Assembly (NCBI GenBank): GCA_041060555.1
Contig: JBEUDS010000023.1
Direction: 5' to 3' (one strand)
Length of the DNA: 55,388 nt
DNA from: CAUJIW01 sp963205175
GTDB lineage: Bacteria > Pseudomonadota > Alphaproteobacteria > Sphingomonadales > Sphingomonadaceae
This document shows positions 1-8,723 of this stretch, one piece after another. How positions within the stretch are numbered: the first letter of the stretch is position 1; each line of letters opens with the position of its first letter. Under the pieces are notes generated by a model that worked only from the letters and a program-made list of their open reading frames with translations, was not told the origin of the DNA and ran no database searches. The translations under genes were made by a program, and so were the position numbers.

Positions 1-127
1 TGCAAACTCCACCATAACGATGAACCCGGTGGCCACCAGCGACGCCGCATTCCGGGGTGGGGCATGCCCCACCCCGGAATACACCATCGCCTACACCGGA
101 AATTACACCACGAGCGCGGACGCTAAC
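1..127. mobile_element. End of a multi-copy repeat, probably an insertion sequence (left contig end)
   Basis: Bases 1-127 are the exact reverse complement of 55262-55388, and identity stops at base 128. Reading outward from the junction the repeat begins GTTAGCGTCCGCG and contains two related short motifs, GTGTAATTTCCGGTG and GTGTATTCCGGGGTG, then a 32-bp palindrome. Spaced repeated motifs near an end are typical of transposase-binding ends (IS21-like ends have them), but I cannot assign the family and no transposase is in the window. The unit cuts into the PHP-ATPase gene at 128, so the IS boundary is at or just before 127. Confidence 0.7.
49..80. repeat. Perfect 32-bp palindrome inside the left repeat end
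   Basis: The two 16-bp arms, ATTCCGGGGTGGGGCA and its exact complement, abut with no loop at 64/65. The same palindrome is present at 55309-55340. It could form a cruciform or a strong hairpin near the IS end, for example as a transposase site or a block to read-through transcription. The function is inferred only from symmetry. Confidence 0.85.
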
Positions 128-2701
128 AAGAGCCTTGGTCGCGCGCATGCGCGCGCCAGAGGCGAGGCTGTGCCGGACGACCGCACAGCGCTTGCCATGG
201 GCTGCAATCAGTTCAAGGTCGATTTCAACGAACTGAACGACGCTTGGAAACGGTCTGCTTGGATCAGGGATAATGCGCTGATTGCGGTTGCCGCCGGAAG
301 CAATGACGGCACGTCAGGGTTGGCGCATGATGCCTCCCAAGCGACGCAGCGTTCAGAAATCGAAAAGGCTGCCCAGGTCATTTTCTCTTCGCATCCCAAA
401 CAGCGCACGTTCTGGTTGGGGGAAGCGGATAACGTGTCGCGCGCGCAGCTGGACGCAATTTACGGTGGCCGAAAACCCTGCATTCACGGGAGCGACGCGC
501 ACGCGGGAGACCGTGCGGGAAACCCGGCCCAAGATCGCTATTGCTGGATCAAGGGTGATCCGACTTTCGAGGGACTGAAGCAAGCCTGCATAGAGCCGAC
601 CAGAGCTTTCGTCGGAAACCAAGCGCCGGAGGAAACTGTTCCATCGCAAACAATCCGACGTGTCGACGTTACCAACGCCACTTGGATTGCCAGCGGCCCA
701 GTTTCTCTGAATCCGGGTTTGGTCTGCATTATCGGCGCACGCGGCTCTGGAAAGACTGCGCTCGCCGATTTGATCGCGGCGGGAGCGGCAGCTACCTCGT
801 CCACGCGCGTAAACAAGCGGTCCTTCCTACATCGAGCGGCCAATTTTCTTTCCGAATCCGTATCCCAATTGTCATGGGGCGATAACAGCACGACCGAAGC
901 CAATCTTTCGGATTTTGAGGACAACGATTTTTGGAACGAGACGCGTGCGCAATATCTATCGCAACAGTTCGTGGAGCAGTTGTGCGCGGCCGACGGTCTC
1001 ACGAACGATCTTCTCGGCGAGATCGAGCGCGTTATCTTTCAGGCCCATCCGACGGATGATCGCTACGGAGCAACGGATTTCGGGGAATTGTTGGACAGCA
1101 GGGCCGCTCGGTTCAGGACGCAACGCGCCACGCTTGAAGAAGAACTGGCCGAGCTATCCACATCGCTTTCGGCGGAGCGGGAACGTGAGGCAAGTCTACC
1201 TACTTTGAGAAAGAAAAAGCAGGCTGCCCTCGACGCCATAGAGAGGGCTGACAAAGACAGGAAATTAATCTCTGTCCAAGGTAATGAAGAGCGGGCAAAC
1301 GAACTTGATCGCGTTACAAAAGCGCTCGATGGATTGTCCACGAAAGCGGACAAATTAAATCAGAAGAAACAGGCCGTCACGCGGCTCCAAGATGCCGCTA
1401 TCCATTTCCGCGACAGCGCTGCGAAAAAGTATCTTGCAAGCCTTCAAGACAAAAATGCCGACGCCGCGCTTTCGGGCGCGGAATGGCAGGCATTCGAACC
1501 GGTATTCAGTGGCGACGTTGACTCAATTCTGTCTAAACACCTTGCCGCAGCCGAAAGTGAGATTCAGTCGTTAAGGGGGGTAGCGCCTGTACCATTGGCT
1601 GATGTGAACGCGGGTTCGTACCTCGCTGCGGGCAAGGGTCTCGATCAACAGACGATTCACGCTCTGCAAGCAGAGCAGAAGCGCCTTCAGGACCTAATAG
1701 GCGTCGATCAGACGAAGGTGCGACGGCTACAGGAACTGACCTCAGCAATTTCGAGGGAACAGGCAGGGCTTCAGAAGATCGAGGCGCAGATCACACAAGC
1801 GGAAGCGTCCGGGGTCAAGATCGCCGATATCCGTGCTCGACGGAGGGAATGCTACAAGCTCATATTTGACGCCATACGCGCGGAAGAAATGGAGGTTGCC
1901 GCCCTTTATGAACCGCTGAAAGAGCGGCTCGGCAGCGAGACCGGTGCGCTGTCGAGGCTGACTTTTTCCGTCCGCCGGATCGCGGATGTGAAAGCATGGG
2001 CGGATGCCGGAGAAAGATTGCTCGATCTCCGAAAGGGCGGACCATTTCGCGGCCAAGGTTCTTTGCATGCTATTGCGCGCAAGATGCTACAAAAGGCGTG
2101 GGAAGAAGGTGACAGTGATGCCGTCGCCTCTGCTATGGGTTCCTTTCTCGAACAGAATCAGCCGGGACTCACGGATCACAGTCCGGTTGATCGAGCAGAC
2201 GCGGATGCATATCGCGCTTGGGTCGGGCAAGTCTCTGAATGGCTTTATGATACGAAGCATATCAGGATTGCATACGGCATAAACTATGACGGTGTTGATA
2301 TTGAACAACTTTCCCCCGGAACGCGGGGGATTGTCTTGCTTTTGCTCTATCTATCAGTGGATCGTGAGGACCTCCGTCCCCTTATCATTGATCAACCGGA
2401 AGAGAATCTTGATCCAAAATCCATTTTCGACGAGCTGGTAGAGCGCTTCCTTGAAGCAAAACAGCGGCGACAAATCATTGTCGTCACACACAATGCCAAC
2501 CTTGTGGTGAACACGGATGCCGATCAAGTGATTGTGGCGTCGTGCAGCCCGCATCGTCCGGAAGCGCTGCCTGAAATCACCTATGTTTCAGGCAGTCTGG
2601 AGAATCCGGAAATACGTCGTAGTGTTTGCGAGATTCTGGAAGGCGGCGAAGCTGCCTTCAGGGACCGCGCACGGAGACTCAGATTGCGTAACCTAAACTG
2701 A
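128..2701 (+). pseudogene. PHP-domain AAA/SMC-like ATPase (TrlF-like), 5' end removed by an IS
   Basis: The open frame runs to 2701. Its first 36 codons from an ATG at 20 lie in the IS end, so only codons from base 128 belong to the original gene. The remaining protein starts inside a PHP (metal-dependent phosphoesterase-like) domain whose last metal motif HGSDAH is visible at about 485-502. A Walker A loop GARGSGKT follows at about 734-757, then a long coiled-coil-rich middle, and near the C-terminus a Walker B stretch PLIIDQPEENLD and an H-loop region VVTHNANLV. This order matches PHP-AAA proteins annotated as TrlF family, found on mobile islands and suspected in defence. The upstream metal ligands are missing, so phosphoesterase activity is doubtful. 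The IS-derived ATG has no Shine-Dalgarno sequence, so expression of the fusion is unlikely. The three small minus-strand genes at 2714-3434 converge on it. Confidence 0.75.
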
Positions 2702-2713
2702 AGCAGCTCACCC

Positions 2714-3040
2714 TCAAAAGAGGGTGAGCTGGCGGGCGGCGTCGGCTTGCCGACGCCACGCAGGATTCGCGGCTTCTTCGTCCAACCATGTGCGTACAAG
2801 CGCCACCGGCCCGCCCATGGCGGCGACGGCATTTGCCGTCGTGAAGTGTGAGCGGTAGCCGGTTTCCGTGATGGGAAGCGGCGCGCGCTCTGGCGCAATG
2901 GCCTCGATTTCGAGGTGGGCCGTGTCGAGGCCGTAGTCGTCGGCAAGGCTGAGCCAGCGCGGTTCGTAGCTGATGGATATAGTCACGCCGTTCCAGACGG
3001 TTTCGTGATGCTCCGTATAGCGTTTGCAGAGGCGGCTCAT
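2714..3040 (-). CDS. Hypothetical island protein, 108 aa
   Basis: I do not recognise a named domain. The 108-aa protein is soluble-looking, with no membrane segment and an acidic middle. Its start codon (3038-3040) overlaps the stop of the upstream 61-aa gene as ATGA, so it is the last gene of a three-gene translationally coupled run read from 3434 down to 2714. Because all three overlap by 4 bp and lie between the integrase and the PHP-ATPase, they probably act in the same island function, but nothing in the sequence names it. The stop is only 12 bp from the end of the convergent ATPase frame. Confidence 0.7.
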   Translation of the reverse strand: MSRLCKRYTEHHETVWNGVTISISYEPRWLSLADDYGLDTAHLEIEAIAPERAPLPITETGYRSHFTTANAVAAMGGPVALVRTWLDEEAANPAWRRQADAARQLTLF

Positions 3041-3222
3041 GCTGCACCTCCCTCTGCGATGGGAAGTTGGGCGGCTTCGTCCTGAGCCGCACCGACGATG
3101 TAGAGCACCTCTTGAAGGTCGCGGCGTGCGTCGCCGGTGATGCTATCGTAGTTGTCGAGCATAAAGCTGACGTGGTCAAAGATGCTGTTAAGCCCACTGG
3201 AGAGGCGCTGGCTGCGGGTCAT
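3037..3222 (-). CDS. Small hypothetical island protein, 61 aa
   Basis: The 61-aa reading frame starts MTRSQRLSSG and is predicted mostly helical. Its ATG (3220-3222) overlaps the stop of the 71-aa gene upstream as ATGA, and its own stop overlaps the start of the 108-aa gene in the same way. A longer open frame extends upstream to 3624, but the ATGA coupling at both ends makes the 61-aa form the likely one. The sequence is acidic in the centre and has no transmembrane segment. Function unknown. Confidence 0.65.
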   Translation of the reverse strand: MTRSQRLSSGLNSIFDHVSFMLDNYDSITGDARRDLQEVLYIVGAAQDEAAQLPIAEGGAA

Positions 3223-3434
3223 GCTGCACCGCCTTCCGCCGCTTCGTCGGCTTTCGGGGGGAGCAGAACAATGCGATCGTCCAGCGGATAGAGGTCGAGT
3301 TGCAGAGTATGGCCGTCGCCGTTCTGGTGCGGCCAAGCCGCCCCGATGCGCGTCCAGTAGGATTTGCCGCCTTTGGCTTCTCTGACGTGCCACGCGATCA
3401 GCGCAGGCACTTTGGTTTCGGATTTTTTCGTCAT
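3219..3434 (-). CDS. Small hypothetical island protein, 71 aa
   Basis: First gene of the coupled trio. The ATG at 3432-3434 is preceded on the minus strand by AAGGAG at suitable spacing, a good ribosome site. The 71-aa product (start MTKKSETKVPALIAWHVREA) contains a stretch around GGKSYWTRIGAAWPHQNGDG resembling small uncharacterised proteins found next to integrases and plasmid genes in alphaproteobacteria. These may be single-stranded DNA-handling or accessory proteins, but I cannot assign a function. The stop overlaps the next start (ATGA). Confidence 0.7.
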   Translation of the reverse strand: MTKKSETKVPALIAWHVREAKGGKSYWTRIGAAWPHQNGDGHTLQLDLYPLDDRIVLLPPKADEAAEGGAA

Positions 3435-3971
3435 GTCTTTTCTCCTTGGTTTGCATTTCCCTTTCGGGCGTGCCCACGGAGAGCCAGGCGCGATGGCGCG
3501 GCGTCACACAGGAAAATTGGGGGGACCGGACGCCTGCGGACGGGGGAGCCGAGGCTTCCTGTTGACGCCATGAGCGCCCGCGCATGGCAGGGGGCATGAC
3601 GCCGCCCGATGGGAGTGCAAACAAAACAAGGGGAATTCAGGACGGAGCCGAGAACAAAGCCCACACCTGCAAAGGGTCGGTGGCGGTTCAAAGGTCAGCA
3701 GCATATCCTGAGATATAGCGACTTTGGGGTAAGGGTGGCCTGCATGAAGGCAGGCCCCGCAATCCATTGCCTCTGGTTCGCCAGCGGCTGAGGCAACGGC
3801 TTCGCGGAAAGGCGCGATCACGGGGGCGCTTGAAGCTCGGCGCGCCTTTTTCCCGTGCCCGCTTGGCCGGACTCCACGACCGGGAAGCGCCAGCGGCGCG
3901 TCGTGACCTCCGGCAGAAACGCATAGCTCTGTTGCATCGGCCATCGAACTCGATGGCTGGTACGATGCGCG
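3435..3971. other. 537-bp region without a supported gene, between the small operon and the integrase
   Basis: Open frames here (for example 3504-3944 on the minus strand) are Cys/Pro/Arg-rich, overlap in several frames and have no good ribosome site, so I do not call them. The region should hold the promoter of the minus-strand trio. It contains a perfect 7-bp-stem hairpin at 3737-3756 (GGCCTGC, 6-nt loop, GCAGGCC). I see no tRNA or clear repeat. Confidence 0.5.
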
Positions 3972-5267
3972 CTAGCGTTTGGGGCGGTTCGGTTTGTCCG
4001 TCTGCTTGGCTTTGATGGACTGCACCTCTTTGGCCTTGGCTTCCAGCTCGTCGATTTCGGCGTTCATTTCAGCATGCATCGCATCCCATCCGCCGATGCC
4101 CATAAGCACGCGGTCGGCATGTTTAATGGTGTTCACATGCCCATAGTGCTGCTCGATCATTTTGACGGAGGTGCCCATTTGCTGGGCGAGGATATAGACA
4201 TCGACACCGGCGGAGAGCCGGAGCGTGGCGTAGGTATGGCGGAAGCAATAGGTCGTGCGAGGAATGCCGCTCGGTCCCTCGCGAAGGTCGGTGTATTTCA
4301 ATAACTCTTCGACGGTGTCTCGATAGAGCCATTTTGCCGGTTTGCCGTTGATAATCGTAAAGACGTGATCGTCAGGCTTGGTTGCCTTGGAAAGCTCACG
4401 GATGCGGTCGAGGTATTTTGCGACACTGATCGGGGCAATCAGCTTGCGGGTTTTGCCCTTGCCCTGAACGTAGAGGACAAGGATTTCCTGTCCGTCTTTG
4501 TCTTTTGCGGTGGTGATGTCCCGCCAGCGCAGGTTCTTCGCTTCCGGGGGGCGCATCCCCGTGTTGCACATGATCAGAATGAAATTGTAGCAGATTTGGC
4601 GATACCAGACGCCCTGCGGCGTGGTCGCCTCCTTCATCCACTTGCGGCCTTTGGTGTGCAGCTTGCGGTATTCCTCAAGCGTGAACTCGTCGCGGCGGTT
4701 CGATTTGAGCTTCGGCATGCCCTCGAAGCGATGATGCGCGGGCACATATCGCTTGCTGATCGCAAAGTTCATGATGGCTGCGAAAATGGTCATCTCGATA
4801 CGGATCGTGGAATCGCTGATGACGCTCTTGCGACGGCCTTGGCCGTTTTCCCGTCGCCATAGCGGATATTCTGACCAGCGGTCTTGCGTAATCAGATGAA
4901 TCTGTGTGCTGCCGACATAAGCCTTGAGAGGCCCATCGATTTTGCTTCTGATATTTTTGCAGCGGGCTTGGCTGACCTCGCCCGCGTTGGCGCGGCGCTG
5001 TTGGGCGTCGGCATATTCCTCCGCCACCTGCGAGAAGGGGCGGTTGAATACGGGAACATCGTGCTTCACCCGAAAGCGGATATCGGCATCCTCGTCCATC
5101 GCGCGGTCGCGCGCGGTCTGTCGGTCTGCCGTCCGCAGCGAGATTGTCTTGTAGCGGTCTTCGTTCTGGATTCTGATCCGGCAGTAATACTGGTCGTGCC
5201 CGACGTCGCCGCGTCGGAAGATGATAAGGCCGGGCTTGATCTGCTCTTTATCGAGGATGAAACTCAT
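3972..5267 (-). CDS. Tyrosine-recombinase integrase of the left island
   Basis: A 431-aa phage-type site-specific integrase with an N-terminal arm-binding/SAM-like part and a C-terminal catalytic domain. Visible active-site parts are the box I arginine in NTGMRPPEAKNLRW (about residue 239), a GKGKTRK lysine loop, the box II arginine in YCFRHTYAT (about 343), and the nucleophile tyrosine in EQHYGH (about 375). The first box II histidine is replaced by tyrosine (YxxR instead of HxxR), as in some phage integrases. A GTG at 5282 would add five residues. I prefer the ATG at 5265-5267, because GGAAGCGGAG lies just upstream. The gene reads away from the tRNA-Gly att copy 130 bp upstream and probably uses it. 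The C-terminal tail is rich in Lys and Glu. Confidence 0.9.
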   Translation of the reverse strand: MSFILDKEQIKPGLIIFRRGDVGHDQYYCRIRIQNEDRYKTISLRTADRQTARDRAMDEDADIRFRVKHDVPVFNRPFSQVAEEYADAQQRRANAGEVSQARCKNIRSKIDGPLKAYVGSTQIHLITQDRWSEYPLWRRENGQGRRKSVISDSTIRIEMTIFAAIMNFAISKRYVPAHHRFEGMPKLKSNRRDEFTLEEYRKLHTKGRKWMKEATTPQGVWYRQICYNFILIMCNTGMRPPEAKNLRWRDITTAKDKDGQEILVLYVQGKGKTRKLIAPISVAKYLDRIRELSKATKPDDHVFTIINGKPAKWLYRDTVEELLKYTDLREGPSGIPRTTYCFRHTYATLRLSAGVDVYILAQQMGTSVKMIEQHYGHVNTIKHADRVLMGIGGWDAMHAEMNAEIDELEAKAKEVQSIKAKQTDKPNRPKR

Positions 5268-5281
5268 TTCTCCGCTTCCCA

Positions 5282-5350
5282 CTGTGCAGAAACTGTGCAG
5301 ATTGGCGGCGTAAGTGATTGATCTGCCGTACCTGTGTAGGTTCTGTGTGG
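5282..5350 (+). repeat. Two pairs of 11-bp-spaced direct repeats, candidate integrase arm sites
   Basis: CTGTGCAG occurs at 5282-5289 and 5293-5300. The close variants CTGTGTAG and CTGTGTGG occur at 5332-5339 and 5343-5350. Both pairs have an 11-bp period (one helical turn) and the pairs are 50 bp apart, between the integrase start and the att core at 5397. Arm-type sites of tyrosine integrases and excisionase sites look like this. The assignment is inferred from position and periodicity. Confidence 0.5.
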
Positions 5351-5396
5351 GTCATTGTAGCAAAAAATGTTGTTTATTTGTAGTGGCTTGTTATAA

Positions 5397-5413
5397 TCCC
5401 TTCACCCGCTCCA
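5397..5413 (+). repeat. att copy: 3' end of a tRNA-Gly gene at the island/chromosome border
   Basis: TCCCTTCACCCGCTCCA is the last 17 nt (T-stem, acceptor strand, discriminator and CCA) of bacterial tRNA-Gly of the GCGGGTG type. No 5' part of the tRNA precedes it; the sequence upstream is AT-rich island DNA. This is the classic footprint of integration into a tRNA 3' end, with the intact tRNA expected at the island's far side, outside the window. Chromosomal high-GC DNA starts right after it. Confidence 0.75.
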
Positions 5414-5475
5414 GCCGCGCCGCCTGATGCCTTCCTTGGACAAGATTCAGCCTGAGCGCTAGAGCCGGCCCGCCC

Positions 5476-6882
5476 CTACTCGCCCTCGTTGGGCAGCAGC
5501 TCATGGGGCACGCCCAACTCCTTGAGAACCTTGCGCGTCGCCGCCAGCCTTGCCGCCTTCCACTCGTTGAACTCCTTGGCTTTCCGATCGCGTTTGGCTT
5601 GCTCGGCCGGCGCGATGGGTTCGGGTTCCCCCCATGGCTGCGACTGCACGGTGATGTACTGCACAGGCCGGTTCGACAAGGATTCACGAAGCAGGACATC
5701 CCGGTCGAACGGCAGCGCCGCCAGCGCCTTAAGCCGAGCGACATCCCGTCGGCGCGCGGCTTCCGCAATAGCCATCGACACCAGCGCGGCCGACGGGACA
5801 TAACTGCGCGTGGTGAAGAACGTTATGTCCGATGGCGGCGCTTGTATGCTGACTCTATTGAATGCGGCGTCGCAAATTCGCCGACCCGCAGCGTCCTGAC
5901 ATAGGGACTTCCAGCCGGGATGGGCGAGCATGTAACGATAGAAACGCTGGTATTCCGCTTGCTGACGCGGCGGCAGAATGCCCTCCTGGGGCCGTCGTAG
6001 CAGAGGAAGCCCGTCCAGAGCCTCAGCACCGCCGGCCATATGGCGATCATAGAGTTTCCGGACGAATTCCTGCCCCAGGAATTCAGGCATTTCCCACAGG
6101 GCAAAATCCAGGGTCCAATACCGCTTCCATTCACTGAAGTGCGCAACCGCCTGTTCGGCTAACGGCCGGTTCTTCCAACGCATAGCGGACTGCAGTACCG
6201 TTTCCGCATCAGACTGAAGGGAAATATCGACGCCGTTGTCAAACAAGGCCTGAATGATGTCTGTACGCCCTTTGGCGATAGCCCATTCGATCGGCGGGTG
6301 ACCAAATTCACTGTCGATTAGCCTGGCCGAACGGGGTTCCGCAGCAAGCCGCTCCATCAGCCAGTCGACCCGGCCGAAGCGAATGGCACTGACTACCGAG
6401 CCGTCATCCCGCCTCGGCGTGGCAGACAAGGTCAAAGGCTGCACTGCCGCGCCATCCGCACTGGCGGCACAGACGTCCGTGTGTGCAAATTCCGGGTGGC
6501 TCACCACGGCAACGTTGTAGCGGACGACAAAGGCCTCCTCGGCCTTCCGGTAATCATGATAATATTTCGGCCGTGGCTGCGGCACCATCGATGGCTTCAG
6601 AACGTCGTCAAGCTTCCAATATTTCCGGGGATAAAAAATGCAATACACACCGGGGAAGCTAGTCCCGGCGTGGCCTACGCTGATGAGCCGGGTTTCACCC
6701 TTGGCCATATTGCTGAGCGCCAGTTGTTCGGCGCCGGGTATGGTATAGGCCCCCGCCGACTGCGCCGCGGCAAGCGCATCAGGAGCGATGGCGGCCAGCA
6801 GCGCCGCCAGGGCCAAGGCAAGGCCGTGTCGGCGGTTTTGTTTGACAGACTTGTTTACAACCTTGGGCATATTTCTGCGCAT
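5476..6882 (-). CDS. Secreted ankyrin-repeat-like protein
   Basis: A 468-aa protein beginning with a basic N-terminus and a hydrophobic Ala/Leu signal segment (about residues 18-40). Residues about 165-235 have the helix-turn-helix periodicity of ankyrin repeats (GRVDWLMERL, PPIEWAIAKGRTDIIQALFDNGVD). The C-terminal part is rich in Arg, Trp and Tyr with two more degenerate repeat-like stretches. It is probably exported, and the role is unknown. A second start (MPKVV) lies four codons in; neither has a strong ribosome site, so the exact start is open. It is the first chromosomal gene beside the tRNA-Gly att copy and reads towards it. It is divergent from yicC. Confidence 0.65.
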   Translation of the reverse strand: MRRNMPKVVNKSVKQNRRHGLALALAALLAAIAPDALAAAQSAGAYTIPGAEQLALSNMAKGETRLISVGHAGTSFPGVYCIFYPRKYWKLDDVLKPSMVPQPRPKYYHDYRKAEEAFVVRYNVAVVSHPEFAHTDVCAASADGAAVQPLTLSATPRRDDGSVVSAIRFGRVDWLMERLAAEPRSARLIDSEFGHPPIEWAIAKGRTDIIQALFDNGVDISLQSDAETVLQSAMRWKNRPLAEQAVAHFSEWKRYWTLDFALWEMPEFLGQEFVRKLYDRHMAGGAEALDGLPLLRRPQEGILPPRQQAEYQRFYRYMLAHPGWKSLCQDAAGRRICDAAFNRVSIQAPPSDITFFTTRSYVPSAALVSMAIAEAARRRDVARLKALAALPFDRDVLLRESLSNRPVQYITVQSQPWGEPEPIAPAEQAKRDRKAKEFNEWKAARLAATRKVLKELGVPHELLPNEGE

Positions 6883-7149
6883 GGATGGTCACACCCGATT
6901 TGGCAAGTGATTTCCGGGCGCTGCCCGCGTCATGTCTTCAGGAGCGATCCGGCCCCTCCAACCCCCCACCGTTTATCCATGCCGGGGGGAGTGTGTCGCA
7001 CGGGCCGCGCCCGCCGCCGACAGCGGCTGCTTCGTCAACCTGCGGGGAGGGGCGCCGGTCGCCCGGTGAGGGCATCCGGCCTGCCACACCTGCGCTTGCC
7101 TCGCGGTGCGCCCCGGCCTATCGGGAAACCCCGACAGGAGACGCCGTCC

Positions 7150-8061
7150 GTGACCCGCACCCCGACCAGCCCGACCCCGACCCTGCACAGCATGACCGGC
7201 TTTGCCCGGCTGGCCGGGGAGGCCGCCGGCTGGCGCTGGACGTGGGAGCTGAAGTCGGTCAACGGCAAGGGCCTCGACATCCGGCTGCGGCTGCCGGCCG
7301 GCTTCGACGCGCTGGACGCGCCGACACGCGGCCAGCTCTCGGCGGCGCTGGCGCGCGGCTCGGTGAATGTCGGGCTGACGCTGGAGCCCGCCAGCGGCGG
7401 CGCCACCGCCACCGTCGACGAGGTGCTGCTGGAACGCTACGCCGAGGTGGCGGTGCGGCTGGCGGCCAGGCTCGATCTGCCGCGACCCTCGCCGGCCGAG
7501 CTGATGACACTGCGCGGCGTCATCGAGGGTGAGACGGCGATGGACGAGGCGGCGCGCGAGGCGCTGCACGCGGCGGTGCTGGCCGGGCTGGCGCAGGCGA
7601 TCGCGGCGCTGAAGGCCCACCGGGCCGAGGAAGGCGCCCGGCTAACCGCCCTGCTCGCCCGGCTGGTGGACGAGATCGCCACGGCGCGTGACGAGGCCGA
7701 GGCCGCCGGGGCGGCACAACCTGCGGCGATCGCCACGCGGCTGGAGGCCCAGCTGGAGACGCTGCTCAACGGCGACAAGCGGGTGGACGCCGACCGCATC
7801 GCCCAGGAAGTGGCGCTGATCGCGGTCAAGGCCGATGTGCGCGAGGAACTCGACCGGCTGGCGGCCCATGTCGAGCAGGCCCGTGGCCTGCTGGCCGGCG
7901 GCGGCGCCATCGGCCGCAAGTTCGACTTCCTCGCCCAGGAACTCAACCGCGAGGCCACCACCTTGTGCAACAAGGCCGCCACCGTGCCGCTCAACCGCGC
8001 CGGCCTGACCCTGAAAGCCCTGATCGACCAGCTGCGCGAGCAGATTCAGAACCTGGAGTAG
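7150..8061 (+). CDS. yicC: YicC family endoribonuclease-like protein
   Basis: A 303-aa protein of the YicC/YloC family (DUF1732 C-terminus), reported in E. coli to act as an endoribonuclease affecting small-RNA turnover. The family hallmark MTGFAR is at residues 15-20, and the conserved C-terminal GRKFDFLAQELNREATTLCNKA stretch is intact (quoted in parts: GRKFDFLAQELNRE, then ATTLCNKA). The GTG start at 7150 is chosen because AGGAG sits at 7136-7140, 9 nt upstream. The ATG at 7192 (MTGFAR) would give 289 aa and lacks such a site. The frame is open back to 6481, but that part overlaps the divergent gene. gmk follows 3 bp later, the usual yicC-gmk pairing. Confidence 0.92.
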   Translation: MTRTPTSPTPTLHSMTGFARLAGEAAGWRWTWELKSVNGKGLDIRLRLPAGFDALDAPTRGQLSAALARGSVNVGLTLEPASGGATATVDEVLLERYAEVAVRLAARLDLPRPSPAELMTLRGVIEGETAMDEAAREALHAAVLAGLAQAIAALKAHRAEEGARLTALLARLVDEIATARDEAEAAGAAQPAAIATRLEAQLETLLNGDKRVDADRIAQEVALIAVKADVREELDRLAAHVEQARGLLAGGGAIGRKFDFLAQELNREATTLCNKAATVPLNRAGLTLKALIDQLREQIQNLE

Positions 8062-8064
8062 CCG

Positions 8065-8706
8065 ATGCCGTCCGTCGTCCCCGCCGGCGCCCGCCGTGGC
8101 CTGATGTTCGTGCTGTCCTCGCCGTCGGGCGCGGGCAAGACCACCGTGTCGCGCGCGCTGCTGGCCGATGATCCCGACATCACCATGTCGGTCTCCGCCA
8201 CCACCCGCGCGCCGCGCCCCAACGAGGTGGACGGCCGCGACTATTTCTTCGTCGACAACGCCCGCTTCGACCAGATGGTGGCCGACAACGCCTTCCTGGA
8301 ATGGGCGCAGGTGTTCGGCAACCGCTACGGCACCCCGCGCACAGCGGTGAACGCGGCGCTGGCGGCCGGCCGCGACGTGCTGTTCGACATCGACTGGCAG
8401 GGTACCCAGCAGCTGGCGCAGCAGAGCGACGATCTGGTGCGGGTGTTCATCCTGCCGCCGTCGATGGCCGAGCTGGAACGCCGCCTGCGCGGCCGCGCGC
8501 AGGACAGCGACAGCATCATCGCCGGGCGCATGGACAAGGCGGCGGCCGAGATCAGTCACTGGGCGGAATACGATTATGTGCTGGTCAACGACGACGTCGA
8601 GCGCTGCTTGTCGCAGGTGCGGAGCATTCTGGCCGCTGAACGGTTGAAGCGACACCGCCAGGTGGGGTTGGCAGGCTTTGTGAAAGATCTGCTCGCTCCT
8701 AAATAG
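8065..8706 (+). CDS. gmk: Guanylate kinase
   Basis: Converts GMP and ATP to GDP and ADP in the cytoplasm, essential for guanine nucleotide supply. The 213-aa length is typical. The P-loop SPSGAGKTT is at residues 19-27, followed by the GMP-binding region SVSATTRAPRPNEVDGRDYFF (split: SVSATTRAPRP, then NEVDGRDYFF). The DIDWQG motif and the lid segment with RLRGR and IAGRM are also present. It starts 3 bp after yicC, with GGAG 5 nt upstream, so it is in the same operon. degP follows 17 bp downstream. Confidence 0.97.
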   Translation: MPSVVPAGARRGLMFVLSSPSGAGKTTVSRALLADDPDITMSVSATTRAPRPNEVDGRDYFFVDNARFDQMVADNAFLEWAQVFGNRYGTPRTAVNAALAAGRDVLFDIDWQGTQQLAQQSDDLVRVFILPPSMAELERRLRGRAQDSDSIIAGRMDKAAAEISHWAEYDYVLVNDDVERCLSQVRSILAAERLKRHRQVGLAGFVKDLLAPK

Positions 8707-8723
8707 GGCGGACGGAGAACATC

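Noticed and set aside
3504..3944. 146-aa minus-strand frame (and overlapping frames) between the small operon and the integrase
   Set aside because: Cys/Pro/Arg-rich composition, no ribosome site, and several equally long overlapping frames.
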